A DNA stretch of 23,436 bases from positions 1 through 23,436 of the forward strand of contig JAAEOI010000230.1 in assembly GCA_024244665.1 (NCBI GenBank), given 5' to 3'. A program made the position numbers and the translations under genes. Below the pieces are notes generated by a model. It saw only the letters and a program-made list of their open reading frames with translations, made no database searches and was not told where the DNA came from. Positions 16,963-23,436 of this stretch are shown piece by piece (position 1 is the first letter of the stretch; every line of letters starts with the position of its first letter). This stretch comes from Bacteroidota bacterium. GTDB taxonomy: Bacteria; Bacteroidota; Bacteroidia; Bacteroidales; GCA-2748055.

Positions 16963-18186
16963 TTAAGCTACAAAAGTATAGGCCTTTCCGGCTTTCCCGG
17001 CCCGACCTGTACGCCCAATGCGGTGGATATAGCTATCGTGGGTTTGCGGTACCTGGTAGTTGATCACATGTGAGACATCGGAAATGTCAAGTCCGCGTGA
17101 AGCCACGTCGGTAGCTACAAGGACCTGTACCCGGCCCTGTTTAAAGGCTTTCAGTGCGCTTTGACGGGCATTCTGACTCTTATTCCCATGAATCTGTTCG
17201 GCCGGAATACCGGCCTTATTCAGCTTCATGCAGAGCCTGCTTACCCGGTGCTTGGTCTCCTCGAACAACAATACCTTATCGAAATCATTTTGTGACAACA
17301 TTTTCTTCAGAACCACAAATTTATCCTCACCCGGCTTCACCCGGATGATATCCTGATCGATGCTGTCGCCCGAACTATCACCGGTACTTACCTTTACGGT
17401 AACGGGATTGCTCAGGATATTGTTAATCATCGATTGCTGTGATTTATCCAGGGTGGCGGAAAAAAGCATGGTGTGATTGCGCTGCCTCATCCCGTCAAGT
17501 ATACGGTTCACATCGCGGATAAAACCCATATCCAGCATGCGGTCGAACTCATCCAGCACCAGGGTTTGGAATTTCCCCAGATCAATGGCCCTGCGATCGG
17601 TCAGGTCAAGCAGTCTGCCCGGTGTGGCAATCACCACGTGGGTGTTCCTGCGAAGAGTTTGCAGATCCCTGTTGATGTTGGTGCCACCAATAAAAACGGC
17701 ACTGAACAGGCCCAGCCCTTTGGCCATGCTTTTAAATTCCTCTTCCACCTGGAGAGCAAGTTCACGGGTTGGTACCACGATCAGTGCGTAGGGGTTTACC
17801 CTTTTATGTAGCAGCTGTTCAATGATGGGAATCAGGAATGCCCCGGTTTTTCCGGTCCCGGTCTGTGCAATTCCCAGGATATCCCTGCCTTTCAGCAAGG
17901 TTTCCAGTGTTCTGTCCTGTATCTCTGTGGGTCGCTCGTATCCCTTTGCGGAAAGGGCCTGCTTTAACTTATCATTTATAGGAAGCTCACTGACCAGCCG
18001 GTCTGAGCGGAATACCTTCTCTTCGACACCCTGCTCTGCCTCTTTCACCAGGAGAGAGGGATCCAGTGTGGATGCTTTTTTAGCCGGACGAGCATTGTTC
18101 CGGTTCCTGTTGTTTGAACCCTGGACTCTTTTGTGTCCTGGATTTGAATTGTTACGTCTGTTGTTGTTTACTTTTGTATTACTCAT
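16963..18186 (-). CDS. DEAD-box RNA helicase with DEFD motif and R/N-rich N-terminus
   Basis: A 407-residue protein. Residues 1-40 are a basic, Asn/Arg-rich disordered leader likely to bind RNA. The helicase core has the Q motif (GYERPTEIQ, Q90), motif I AQTGTGKT (107-114), Ia PTRELA (139-144), Ib TPGR (188-191), motif II DEFD (212-215), III SAT (243-245), V ATDVASRGLDI and VI HRIGRTGR (388-395). It unwinds short RNA duplexes with ATP, probably in ribosome assembly or mRNA turnover. Motif II has Phe where most relatives have Ala. The frame stops 12 residues after motif VI, so the C-terminal tail usual in the family is missing, as if the basic tail had moved to the N-terminus. It diverges from a second DEAD-box gene across 336 bp. 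Confidence 0.93.
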   Translation of the reverse strand: MSNTKVNNNRRNNSNPGHKRVQGSNNRNRNNARPAKKASTLDPSLLVKEAEQGVEEKVFRSDRLVSELPINDKLKQALSAKGYERPTEIQDRTLETLLKGRDILGIAQTGTGKTGAFLIPIIEQLLHKRVNPYALIVVPTRELALQVEEEFKSMAKGLGLFSAVFIGGTNINRDLQTLRRNTHVVIATPGRLLDLTDRRAIDLGKFQTLVLDEFDRMLDMGFIRDVNRILDGMRQRNHTMLFSATLDKSQQSMINNILSNPVTVKVSTGDSSGDSIDQDIIRVKPGEDKFVVLKKMLSQNDFDKVLLFEETKHRVSRLCMKLNKAGIPAEQIHGNKSQNARQSALKAFKQGRVQVLVATDVASRGLDISDVSHVINYQVPQTHDSYIHRIGRTGRAGKAGKAYTFVA

Positions 18187-18522
18187 ATAATAGAATTTGA
18201 ACAGCCTTATCTCAGGGCTGCTATATTGTTTAAATTGACGAGCTTCAAAGAGTTCGTCGCCTTAGCTGAATCAGAAAAAAAAGAGAGGGGTCCCTGATAA
18301 CGGGAAACTGCCTAATTGAAAAGTCGGCTAAGAAATTTCGACAAAGGTAGTCAAATATTTCACAAAGGGGTTTTAAAAGTGTGAATGCGCTGAAGTATGG
18401 AATCCGGTGATGAATATTTCCGGATCTTCCGGGAGCTAATTCTTTTGCCTCAGTTTCCATTTCTGTAGAATAGAATAGCAGGTTACCCGGATTTTTAGAC
18501 CTTTGTAGCAAATATTGAAGGA
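18187..18522. promoter_or_regulatory. 336-bp divergent leader region between two DEAD-box genes
   Basis: No convincing gene is present. On the - strand, TACCTTTG (18349-18342) is an exact TAnnTTTG -7 match and would give the DEFD helicase mRNA a leader of about 150 nt. That leader contains an eight-U tract (from A8 at 18275-18282), a short TCCC/GGGA hairpin just before it, and a 5-bp CAGCC/GGCTG hairpin (18202-18220) some 15 nt upstream of the start codon. Long structured leaders are typical of cold-inducible RNA helicase mRNAs. The + strand gene has AAGGA just upstream of ATG 18523 but no clear promoter. Confidence 0.4.
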
Positions 18523-19764
18523 ATGAGGTTTGAAGAGTATCACATCGCAGAAGGGATCAAGACCAGCATCTCAAAGCTGGGCTTTAACAGACCCACCGAT
18601 ATTCAGTTTAAATCAATTCCTCCCATCCTGCGGGGAGAGGATGTCCTGGCCATCGCGCAGACCGGTACCGGTAAAACTGCTGCCTATGCCATCCCGGTTC
18701 TTCACATACTGCAGGACCGAAAGATAAAAGGGCGCCCCGATGGTGTGAAGTGCCTGGTGATGGTTCCCACCCATGAGCTTGCTCTGCAAACCGAAAATGT
18801 ATTCCGGGTACTGGGGAAACACACACGGATCAAATCATTTGCCATTCACGGCGGGGTGGAGCAGAATCCGCAGATCAGGCAGCTGGATAAGGGAGTAGAT
18901 GTACTGATTGCCACTCCGGGAAGAATGTTTGACCTTGTGAGCCAGGGCGCCCTTAAATTGCAGCGGGTTGAGATCCTGGTACTTGATGAGGCCGATCACA
19001 TGCTCGACCTGGGATTTATCAAAGACATCCGTGACCTGATGAAACACCTTCCCAGGAAGCGCCAGACCCTCTTTTTCTCAGCCACCATCAATGAAAAAAT
19101 CAAGAAGATCGCTTACTCACTGGTGACCGACGCCATCCGGATCCAGATTTCACCCAAAGACCCGGTGGCCAAAAACATCGAACATGGAGTGGCCTTCATC
19201 GAGATGGATGACAAACGCTTCTTCCTTGAGAATGTGATCACGAACAATCAGGATCAGAAAATCCTGGTATTTGTCAGGACAAAAGTCCGGGCAGAAAGGG
19301 TTAAAAAGGCCCTGGAAAGGGTTAACATCCAGGCAGAAAGCATCCATGGTGACAAGGAACAGGGGGAGCGTGAAATGACCATGCAGCAATTCCGGTCAGG
19401 AAAGGCTAAAGTGCTGATTGCTACCGATATAAGCGCCAGAGGAATTGATATCCCCGATGTGGAATTCGTGGTAAATTATGACCTTCCCGAATCTCCCGAA
19501 TACTACGTTCACAGGGTTGGCCGGACTGGACGTGGATCACACAAGGGCCAGGCAATCTCATTTTGCAGCAAGGAAGAGAGAGAGATGCTGGCCACCATTG
19601 AGGAGCAACTTGGGAAACCGATCTACAGAACCGAGATATCAAAAGGTTTCTACCGCGATACCATTGAATCCTCCAAAGAGAACGAAGAGACCGACTGGCA
19701 ATCGCTTCTGGACCAGGAGGAGGCCTTTCAAAATAGCCACAAAAAGAAAAAAAAGAGGAAATGA
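18523..19764 (+). CDS. DEAD-box RNA helicase, RhlE-like
   Basis: A 413-residue helicase with the full motif set: Q motif (GFNRPTDIQ), AQTGTGKT (45-52), PTHELA (82-87, His in place of the usual Arg), TPGR (131-134), DEAD (155-158), SAT (186-188), ATDISARGIDI and HRVGRTGR (330-337). It ends in a Lys-rich tail (KKKKKRK) that probably contacts RNA. It is paralogous to, but clearly diverged from, the divergently transcribed DEFD helicase. Expected role: ATP-dependent RNA remodelling in ribosome maturation or at low temperature, in the cytoplasm. Its TGA stop overlaps the ATG of a decayed small membrane-protein gene (ATGA), which shows that the two were once translationally coupled. Confidence 0.93.
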   Translation: MRFEEYHIAEGIKTSISKLGFNRPTDIQFKSIPPILRGEDVLAIAQTGTGKTAAYAIPVLHILQDRKIKGRPDGVKCLVMVPTHELALQTENVFRVLGKHTRIKSFAIHGGVEQNPQIRQLDKGVDVLIATPGRMFDLVSQGALKLQRVEILVLDEADHMLDLGFIKDIRDLMKHLPRKRQTLFFSATINEKIKKIAYSLVTDAIRIQISPKDPVAKNIEHGVAFIEMDDKRFFLENVITNNQDQKILVFVRTKVRAERVKKALERVNIQAESIHGDKEQGEREMTMQQFRSGKAKVLIATDISARGIDIPDVEFVVNYDLPESPEYYVHRVGRTGRGSHKGQAISFCSKEEREMLATIEEQLGKPIYRTEISKGFYRDTIESSKENEETDWQSLLDQEEAFQNSHKKKKKRK

Positions 19765-19969
19765 CGAAACTCATCATCATATCCATCGCTATTTTTCTAC
19801 TGAATGTCCCATTCGGGTAGTGGAGTGCAAATGTCAAAAGGTTCTCAAGCCAATGGTTCCTTACCATTCACATACCTGTACCCTTTATTGTGGCCTTAAG
19901 GCCACTCTCCGGGATCTGATTCAGCTGGGACACCTATGTTTCATGGTTGGTGGATATTTCCAGGGATAG
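19761..19969 (+). pseudogene. Decayed small membrane protein gene
   Basis: The ATG at 19761 overlaps the helicase stop (ATGA), with GAGGAA just before it. The frame reads MTKLIIISIAIFLLNVPFG, then TAG at 19818-19820. Continuing in the same frame gives WSANVKRFSSQWFLTIHIP and PVPFIVALRPLSGI, then TGA at 19917-19919, then FSWDTYV. One base appears lost near 19938-19942, after which the +1 frame gives MVGGYFQG and a TAG at 19967-19969. The joined product of about 69 residues looks like a coherent two- to three-helix membrane protein. From memory, it resembles small conserved hypothetical proteins with a pattern like FGYWRANVKKFS-x-QWFLAIHIPVP, which would make the first stop a former Tyr codon. 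Three separate lesions argue for gene decay, not recoding. The family comparison is recall and was not searched. Confidence 0.6.
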
Positions 19970-19970
19970 A

Positions 19971-19990
19971 AGCTATTTCATTAAATAGCT
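19971..19990. terminator. Inverted repeat between convergent genes
   Basis: AGCTATTT and AAATAGCT form perfect 8-bp arms around a 4-nt loop, reaching the stop codon of the - strand barrel gene. The position fits a transcription end point for both directions, but neither side has a clear U-tract, so factor-independent termination would be weak. Confidence 0.35.
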
Positions 19991-21267
19991 CAAAATCGTC
20001 TTCTGCCATTTCCAAACCTTGGATTCACAATGTTGTTGTAAATGGATCCAAATGTATAAGCTAATCCTATTTCACCTTCCACGTTAAAGCTGGTCTCCAA
20101 TTCCTGCAATTGGAGTAGTATTTCTGCCTCGCTTGCTTCACCCTTCACCAATGATAACTGGTCGTTAATACGCGCTACAGATCCTCCAACCCGGACCGAC
20201 AGACCCTTCAGTATCCGGATGCTCACATAACCATTTAACTCTACGCGGTTCATGCTGAAATCATGAAAAAAGTTGGATCCCTCAAGTGCCAGGTTGATAG
20301 AACCCCATTTCTCCTGGACCTGGTATGCCACCTGCAACTGCTGCATCCACAGGAGCTCTTCTGTTTTGTCATATATGGTGGTATCGTTGTAGATCCTGTA
20401 TGAACTCCCGACGCTGTAAATCATTCTGAGCTGACGATGGGTGGACTTGGAATACGGAAAAATGTTGTACTCAATGGAAGGTAGAACATCAACCGAAAAT
20501 TTAGAATTATTGTAGCTTGATGACAGGAGATCTGTCTTGATTCCGGCTGACCAGTGCTCCCCAATGCTATAAACTACAAGAAGATCAAAACCCTGGTAAC
20601 TTTTGTTATTTGTATACAGACTATCATCGTAGGTGTATTTAGAGCGGGTGTACCTGTGGTCAAAATCAAACTCCAGCTTCCAGTCATGTGTGATCTTTGT
20701 GGCTGATGCCGAGCTTCTCATGGACAATTCTCTCCTGGATTCTTCTCCCTCAAAGTCAGGTTCAGCCTCCAGTTCAAAAACCCAGTTATTCCACCTGTCC
20801 ACCACAACCTGACTCGCCACCTGCTCGCTCGGTGCGATGATAACATCCTTGTACAGGGGAGTTCTTGCCACATAGGACATAAGTCCCATTTTAAGCATCT
20901 GTGTTCTCCACACCCTCCTGAGGTCCCTTGTGTCATCGGGACGACTTGAATAAACAAGGGTGTCATTCTTTCCTTCAAACTCCATCTGTCCCACAAATAC
21001 ATAGGTATACTTTCGTCCGCCGTTTCCTGCCGTTTCACTGCTTTCACAAATATAAACCTGCGCCTCCCTCACATCCCTGACATAGTTTATATAGGGTATT
21101 TCCTCCCGGATAAAGTTCATATCACAACGGTAACAATCAATGAATACACGAACAGCGTTTTCACGTTGGATAGCTGAATCAGCGATCTGTACCTGTCCAT
21201 ATGTGGAACTAAGAAAAAAAAGACCGGCCAAAACAATCCCAAACAGCAACAATCCTTTATGTATCAT
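19990..21267 (-). CDS. Outer-membrane beta-barrel protein of unknown family
   Basis: I place the start at ATG 21267, which gives a signal peptide (MIHKGLLLFGIVLAGLFFLS, then STYGQ) and about 425 residues. An in-frame ATG at 21318 would add 17 unhelpful residues. The N-terminal soluble part contains NAVRVFIDCYRCDMNFIREE and YVRDVREAQVYICE, then KYTYVFVGQ, a pattern I associate with conserved Bacteroidota proteins of unknown function. The second half alternates hydrophobic and polar residues with many aromatics (WKLEFDFDHRYTRSKYTYDD and similar) and ends in Phe, as outer-membrane barrels do. The C-x2-C pair in the N-terminal domain could form a disulfide. Probable location is the outer membrane with a periplasmic N-terminal domain. 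Function unknown. It diverges from the propeller gene at 21520. Confidence 0.75.
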   Translation of the reverse strand: MIHKGLLLFGIVLAGLFFLSSTYGQVQIADSAIQRENAVRVFIDCYRCDMNFIREEIPYINYVRDVREAQVYICESSETAGNGGRKYTYVFVGQMEFEGKNDTLVYSSRPDDTRDLRRVWRTQMLKMGLMSYVARTPLYKDVIIAPSEQVASQVVVDRWNNWVFELEAEPDFEGEESRRELSMRSSASATKITHDWKLEFDFDHRYTRSKYTYDDSLYTNNKSYQGFDLLVVYSIGEHWSAGIKTDLLSSSYNNSKFSVDVLPSIEYNIFPYSKSTHRQLRMIYSVGSSYRIYNDTTIYDKTEELLWMQQLQVAYQVQEKWGSINLALEGSNFFHDFSMNRVELNGYVSIRILKGLSVRVGGSVARINDQLSLVKGEASEAEILLQLQELETSFNVEGEIGLAYTFGSIYNNIVNPRFGNGRRRF

Positions 21268-21484
21268 GTGCCAAAGGAAGCATATTCTTTTAAGCAAGTT
21301 GCAATTTATTCCGTCCAAATAATGAATATGCTTTAGAATCGGTCACATCATTCCAGCCTGTATCTCTTTATTGTAGTATAAGAGATAATTACCGGTGTTC
21401 AGGCAGTGATATTCCATTTACTTTGCTTTTTAGAAACAAAATGAAGATTCCGAATTGCCTTCAAGGTTGGTATTCCGAAATCCT

Positions 21485-21492
21485 TAACTTTA
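21485..21492 (+). promoter_or_regulatory. Possible -7 box for the propeller gene
   Basis: TAACTTTA, one base off TAnnTTTG, lies 27 bp upstream of ATG 21520. A TTG at 21467-21469 is only 15 bp away, shorter than the usual 19. Weak. The rest of the 252-bp divergent region (21268-21519) shows no gene or strong structure. Confidence 0.25.
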
Positions 21493-21519
21493 TGGCATTA
21501 ATCCACTAATTGAAATCGA

Positions 21520-23379
21520 ATGTCAAGAGCCCTGTACATTCCTGTCACTGTGGTTCTAATCTTGCATTTATGCAGTCCCGCCACACGCTGTCAGCAACAT
21601 GTTCTTACCCAGCTAACTTTCAGTGATTCAACCCACGACGGCTATCCCTACTGGTCGCCCGACGGCGATTACATCATCTATTCATCAAGGACCAGCTCGG
21701 GTTGTCAGACCATGAAAATACCTTCGGAGGGTGGTACCCCGGAACTGGTCACTGAAACCTTTTCACAACATGCCAGGTGGTCACCTTCAGGAGATTACAT
21801 TGTCTTTGATGGTGATTCCGGTACCCTGATGCAGATGATCCCGGCCTCCGGAGGCATACCAATACGAATCGATCCAGACTCCATTCCCATCTACATGAGT
21901 GGTATGCCCGTCTGGTCGCCCGATGGCGAAAAAATAGCATTTAAGTCAATGTTTACCATCTACATCATGGACCTGAAGACGGGCTCTCTCACCAGATTAA
22001 GCTCTCCGGCAGGCAAGAATACCATTCCATATGACTGGTCACCGGATGGCAGTAAGCTCCTGGTCGATGTGAGGGATACAGTGGACAGGTCACAAACGGA
22101 TATCTGGGAAATCCCCTTGAATGGTTCACCCAGGCAGGTCTCATTCTTACCGGGAAGACAGGTGAAACCCTCCATTTCACCGGATGGTTCCAGGATCGTT
22201 TTCACGTCGGATCATGGCGGCAATGCAGATATATGGATCATGCCGGCAGCAGGGGGGGATCCTGTTCAACTCACCTTTTATGAAGGGAACGAGGATAATC
22301 CGGGATATGATGTTGAAGCCAGCTGGTCCCCGGATGGAAAATTCATTGCCTTTTCAAGTTCCAGGAAAGATACATGGGCTATCTGGAGAATGGAACTTGA
22401 TCAGGGATTTTTCAGTGACAAGCTTATCGAACGCGTGCACTACTCGCATTTATTTCCTGTGATCGATACCGGAACCATACCCGTTTTTCCATTTTTTCTG
22501 AACGAGATTCCGATGCAGCCATCCCCGGCATATAACCAGGACGGCCGGGAATTTGTTCTTGTTTTGACGGGGAATGAAAAGTATGCATTGTTTGATGCAA
22601 CTGCAGAAAACGGAGATACGCTGAATTATAAGCAGAGGATGCAGGGAAAGGGAAACCAGGTGATCGCTGATCATGTCGATTTTCCGGCATTAGCCTCAAC
22701 GGGCATTCATGCTGAGGAAGAGATCAGGAATACCAGATCCATTACAGGCCGGTCCGTTTCCCGGATTACAGTGGACGGAAGGCCAGGTGGATCTTCCGAA
22801 GCCGGATTTATGGCTGCGGATGAGACAATTTTGTCGGTCCTTCATAATGACAACCTGATGGTACAAAAAATGGAGCTGAAACATCCTGATCTGGCACGTC
22901 CCTTGCTGCACCTGTGGAATATCGCCAATGCCGGTGAAAGATATAATGAACACGTTGCAACTGAAGAAAGGTTCCATCTCCGGGGTCTAATCTATGGTGG
23001 CAGGAAAATAGGGGTGAAGATATCTGGTAGCCGCGGATGGCAGGAGTCAATTTTCAATGATGAGATTCTGGGCAGCTACCATCTTGAAGCCTGGCGGGAT
23101 CTGGATCCCGGTGAAGTGAAGTTCCTGGAGGAGCAATACGGTAGCCTCCGGGGAAATGAACTTGAAGAATTAGAAAAAATGATCAGTACCCTGCATACTG
23201 GTGATATGGTACCCTATTATATCAACCGTTATGGTTTCTACGAAGGCCATACCGATTTCAGGGCTGAACCCCTGGCCATTGCATTTATTTTCGGTATCCG
23301 TTCCCTGGAAGAGATCCACCAGGCTGCCGGGGGCGATCTTTATAGGTACCTGACCAGGCATTTCACTCAAAATCCCTGA
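21520..23379 (+). CDS. Secreted TolB-like six-blade propeller with unknown C-terminal half
   Basis: A 619-residue protein with an N-terminal signal sequence (residues about 1-24). Residues 30-300 carry six WD40-like/TolB-type blades marked by W/I-SPDG motifs at 46-49, 88-91 (SPSG), 133-136, 174-177, 220-223 and 270-273. Typical partners such as DIWIMPAAGGDPVQLTF precede each next blade. The propeller probably binds a peptide or protein in the periplasm. Residues 310-619 match no domain I recognise. They contain a mixed alpha/beta stretch and a final region rich in Tyr, Glu and Arg (VKFLEEQYGSLRGNELEELE and YYINRYGFYEGHTDFRAEP). I see no peptidase Ser-Asp-His signature, so it is not an obvious S9 peptidase. 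The next gene starts 5 bp later. Confidence 0.8.
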   Translation: MSRALYIPVTVVLILHLCSPATRCQQHVLTQLTFSDSTHDGYPYWSPDGDYIIYSSRTSSGCQTMKIPSEGGTPELVTETFSQHARWSPSGDYIVFDGDSGTLMQMIPASGGIPIRIDPDSIPIYMSGMPVWSPDGEKIAFKSMFTIYIMDLKTGSLTRLSSPAGKNTIPYDWSPDGSKLLVDVRDTVDRSQTDIWEIPLNGSPRQVSFLPGRQVKPSISPDGSRIVFTSDHGGNADIWIMPAAGGDPVQLTFYEGNEDNPGYDVEASWSPDGKFIAFSSSRKDTWAIWRMELDQGFFSDKLIERVHYSHLFPVIDTGTIPVFPFFLNEIPMQPSPAYNQDGREFVLVLTGNEKYALFDATAENGDTLNYKQRMQGKGNQVIADHVDFPALASTGIHAEEEIRNTRSITGRSVSRITVDGRPGGSSEAGFMAADETILSVLHNDNLMVQKMELKHPDLARPLLHLWNIANAGERYNEHVATEERFHLRGLIYGGRKIGVKISGSRGWQESIFNDEILGSYHLEAWRDLDPGEVKFLEEQYGSLRGNELEELEKMISTLHTGDMVPYYINRYGFYEGHTDFRAEPLAIAFIFGIRSLEEIHQAAGGDLYRYLTRHFTQNP

Positions 23380-23384
23380 GATTA

Positions 23385-23436
23385 ATGAAAGCTATAACTA
23401 TACTTTCCTTTATTGTTACAATATTTTGGTCGAGCC
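23385..23436 (+). CDS. Start of a secreted protein, cut by window edge
   Basis: ATG at 23385 lies 5 bp after the propeller stop and opens a frame of 17 codons (MKAITILSFIVTIFWSS) to the edge. It looks like the core of a signal peptide, so the product is probably exported and cotranscribed with the propeller gene. Nothing more can be said. Confidence 0.6.
   Translation, partial: MKAITILSFIVTIFWSS

Noticed and set aside
16744..17073. 109-codon open frame on the + strand
   Set aside because: Much of it is antisense to the conserved C-terminal helicase motifs, and the rest has no protein-like features.
18245..18511. 88-codon open frame on the - strand between the two helicases
   Set aside because: No signal, domain or plausible composition, and it overlaps the predicted leader and promoter elements. 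Likely chance.
19890..19905. Perfect 16-bp palindrome GTGGCCTTAAGGCCAC
   Set aside because: It lies inside the decayed membrane-protein gene, where it encodes VALRP in the ancestral frame. No U-tract follows, so a terminator or operator role is not supported.
19818..19919. Stop-codon recoding (TAG or TGA read as an amino acid) in the small membrane gene
   Set aside because: Two different stops plus a frameshift and no recoding signal fit decay better.
19478..19969. 163-codon + strand frame ending at the same TAG as the pseudogene
   Set aside because: Its first part is out of frame with the conserved helicase it overlaps; only its last few codons coincide with the pseudogene 3' end.
1..23436. 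tRNA, rRNA, CRISPR, insertion sequences, phage genes
   Set aside because: I saw no cloverleaf, rRNA core sequence, regular repeat array, transposase or integrase anywhere in the window.

Overview
The window looks like a chromosomal stretch from a Bacteroidota bacterium, probably a Bacteroidales or Marinilabiliales-type environmental lineage. This rests on many secreted proteins and lipoproteins, a sulfatase and family-20 hydrolase content, a DUF5009/NagX-type membrane protein, a Bacteroidota-type FAD oxidoreductase lipoprotein, and promoter-like sequences matching TTG-N19-TAnnTTTG. I see no rRNA, tRNA, CRISPR array or insertion sequence.

Left region (1-7969, + strand) is a tightly packed export operon. 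It holds an RND permease cut by the left edge, then a 1567-residue protein, then a small ABC-2-type permease. The middle protein is a complete RND permease fused to an ABC ATPase. Its nucleotide-binding domain is itself interrupted after the first beta strand by about 165 residues carrying four predicted membrane helices. I read the whole set as a composite RND/ABC exporter, and it is the most unusual system in the window.

Middle region (8085-16674) is mostly envelope and carbohydrate functions. A GH20/hexosaminidase-D-like enzyme overlaps a NagX/DUF5009 membrane protein by 4 bp, followed by a CNNM/CorC-like CBS protein. A type I sulfatase lipoprotein (- strand) diverges from an FAD-dependent oxidoreductase lipoprotein (+ strand). 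Then come a VTT/DedA-like membrane protein and a PQQ-type beta-propeller lipoprotein, both on the - strand. Together they suggest scavenging of sulfated or amino-sugar glycans, but no substrate can be read from the sequence.

Right region (16963-23436) has two divergent DEAD-box RNA helicases separated by a 336-bp leader region. Immediately after the second helicase lies a decayed small-membrane-protein gene with two in-frame stops and a frameshift. An outer-membrane beta-barrel protein of unknown family (- strand) diverges from a secreted TolB-like six-blade propeller with an unrecognised C-terminal half. The first 17 codons of another secreted protein run off the right edge.
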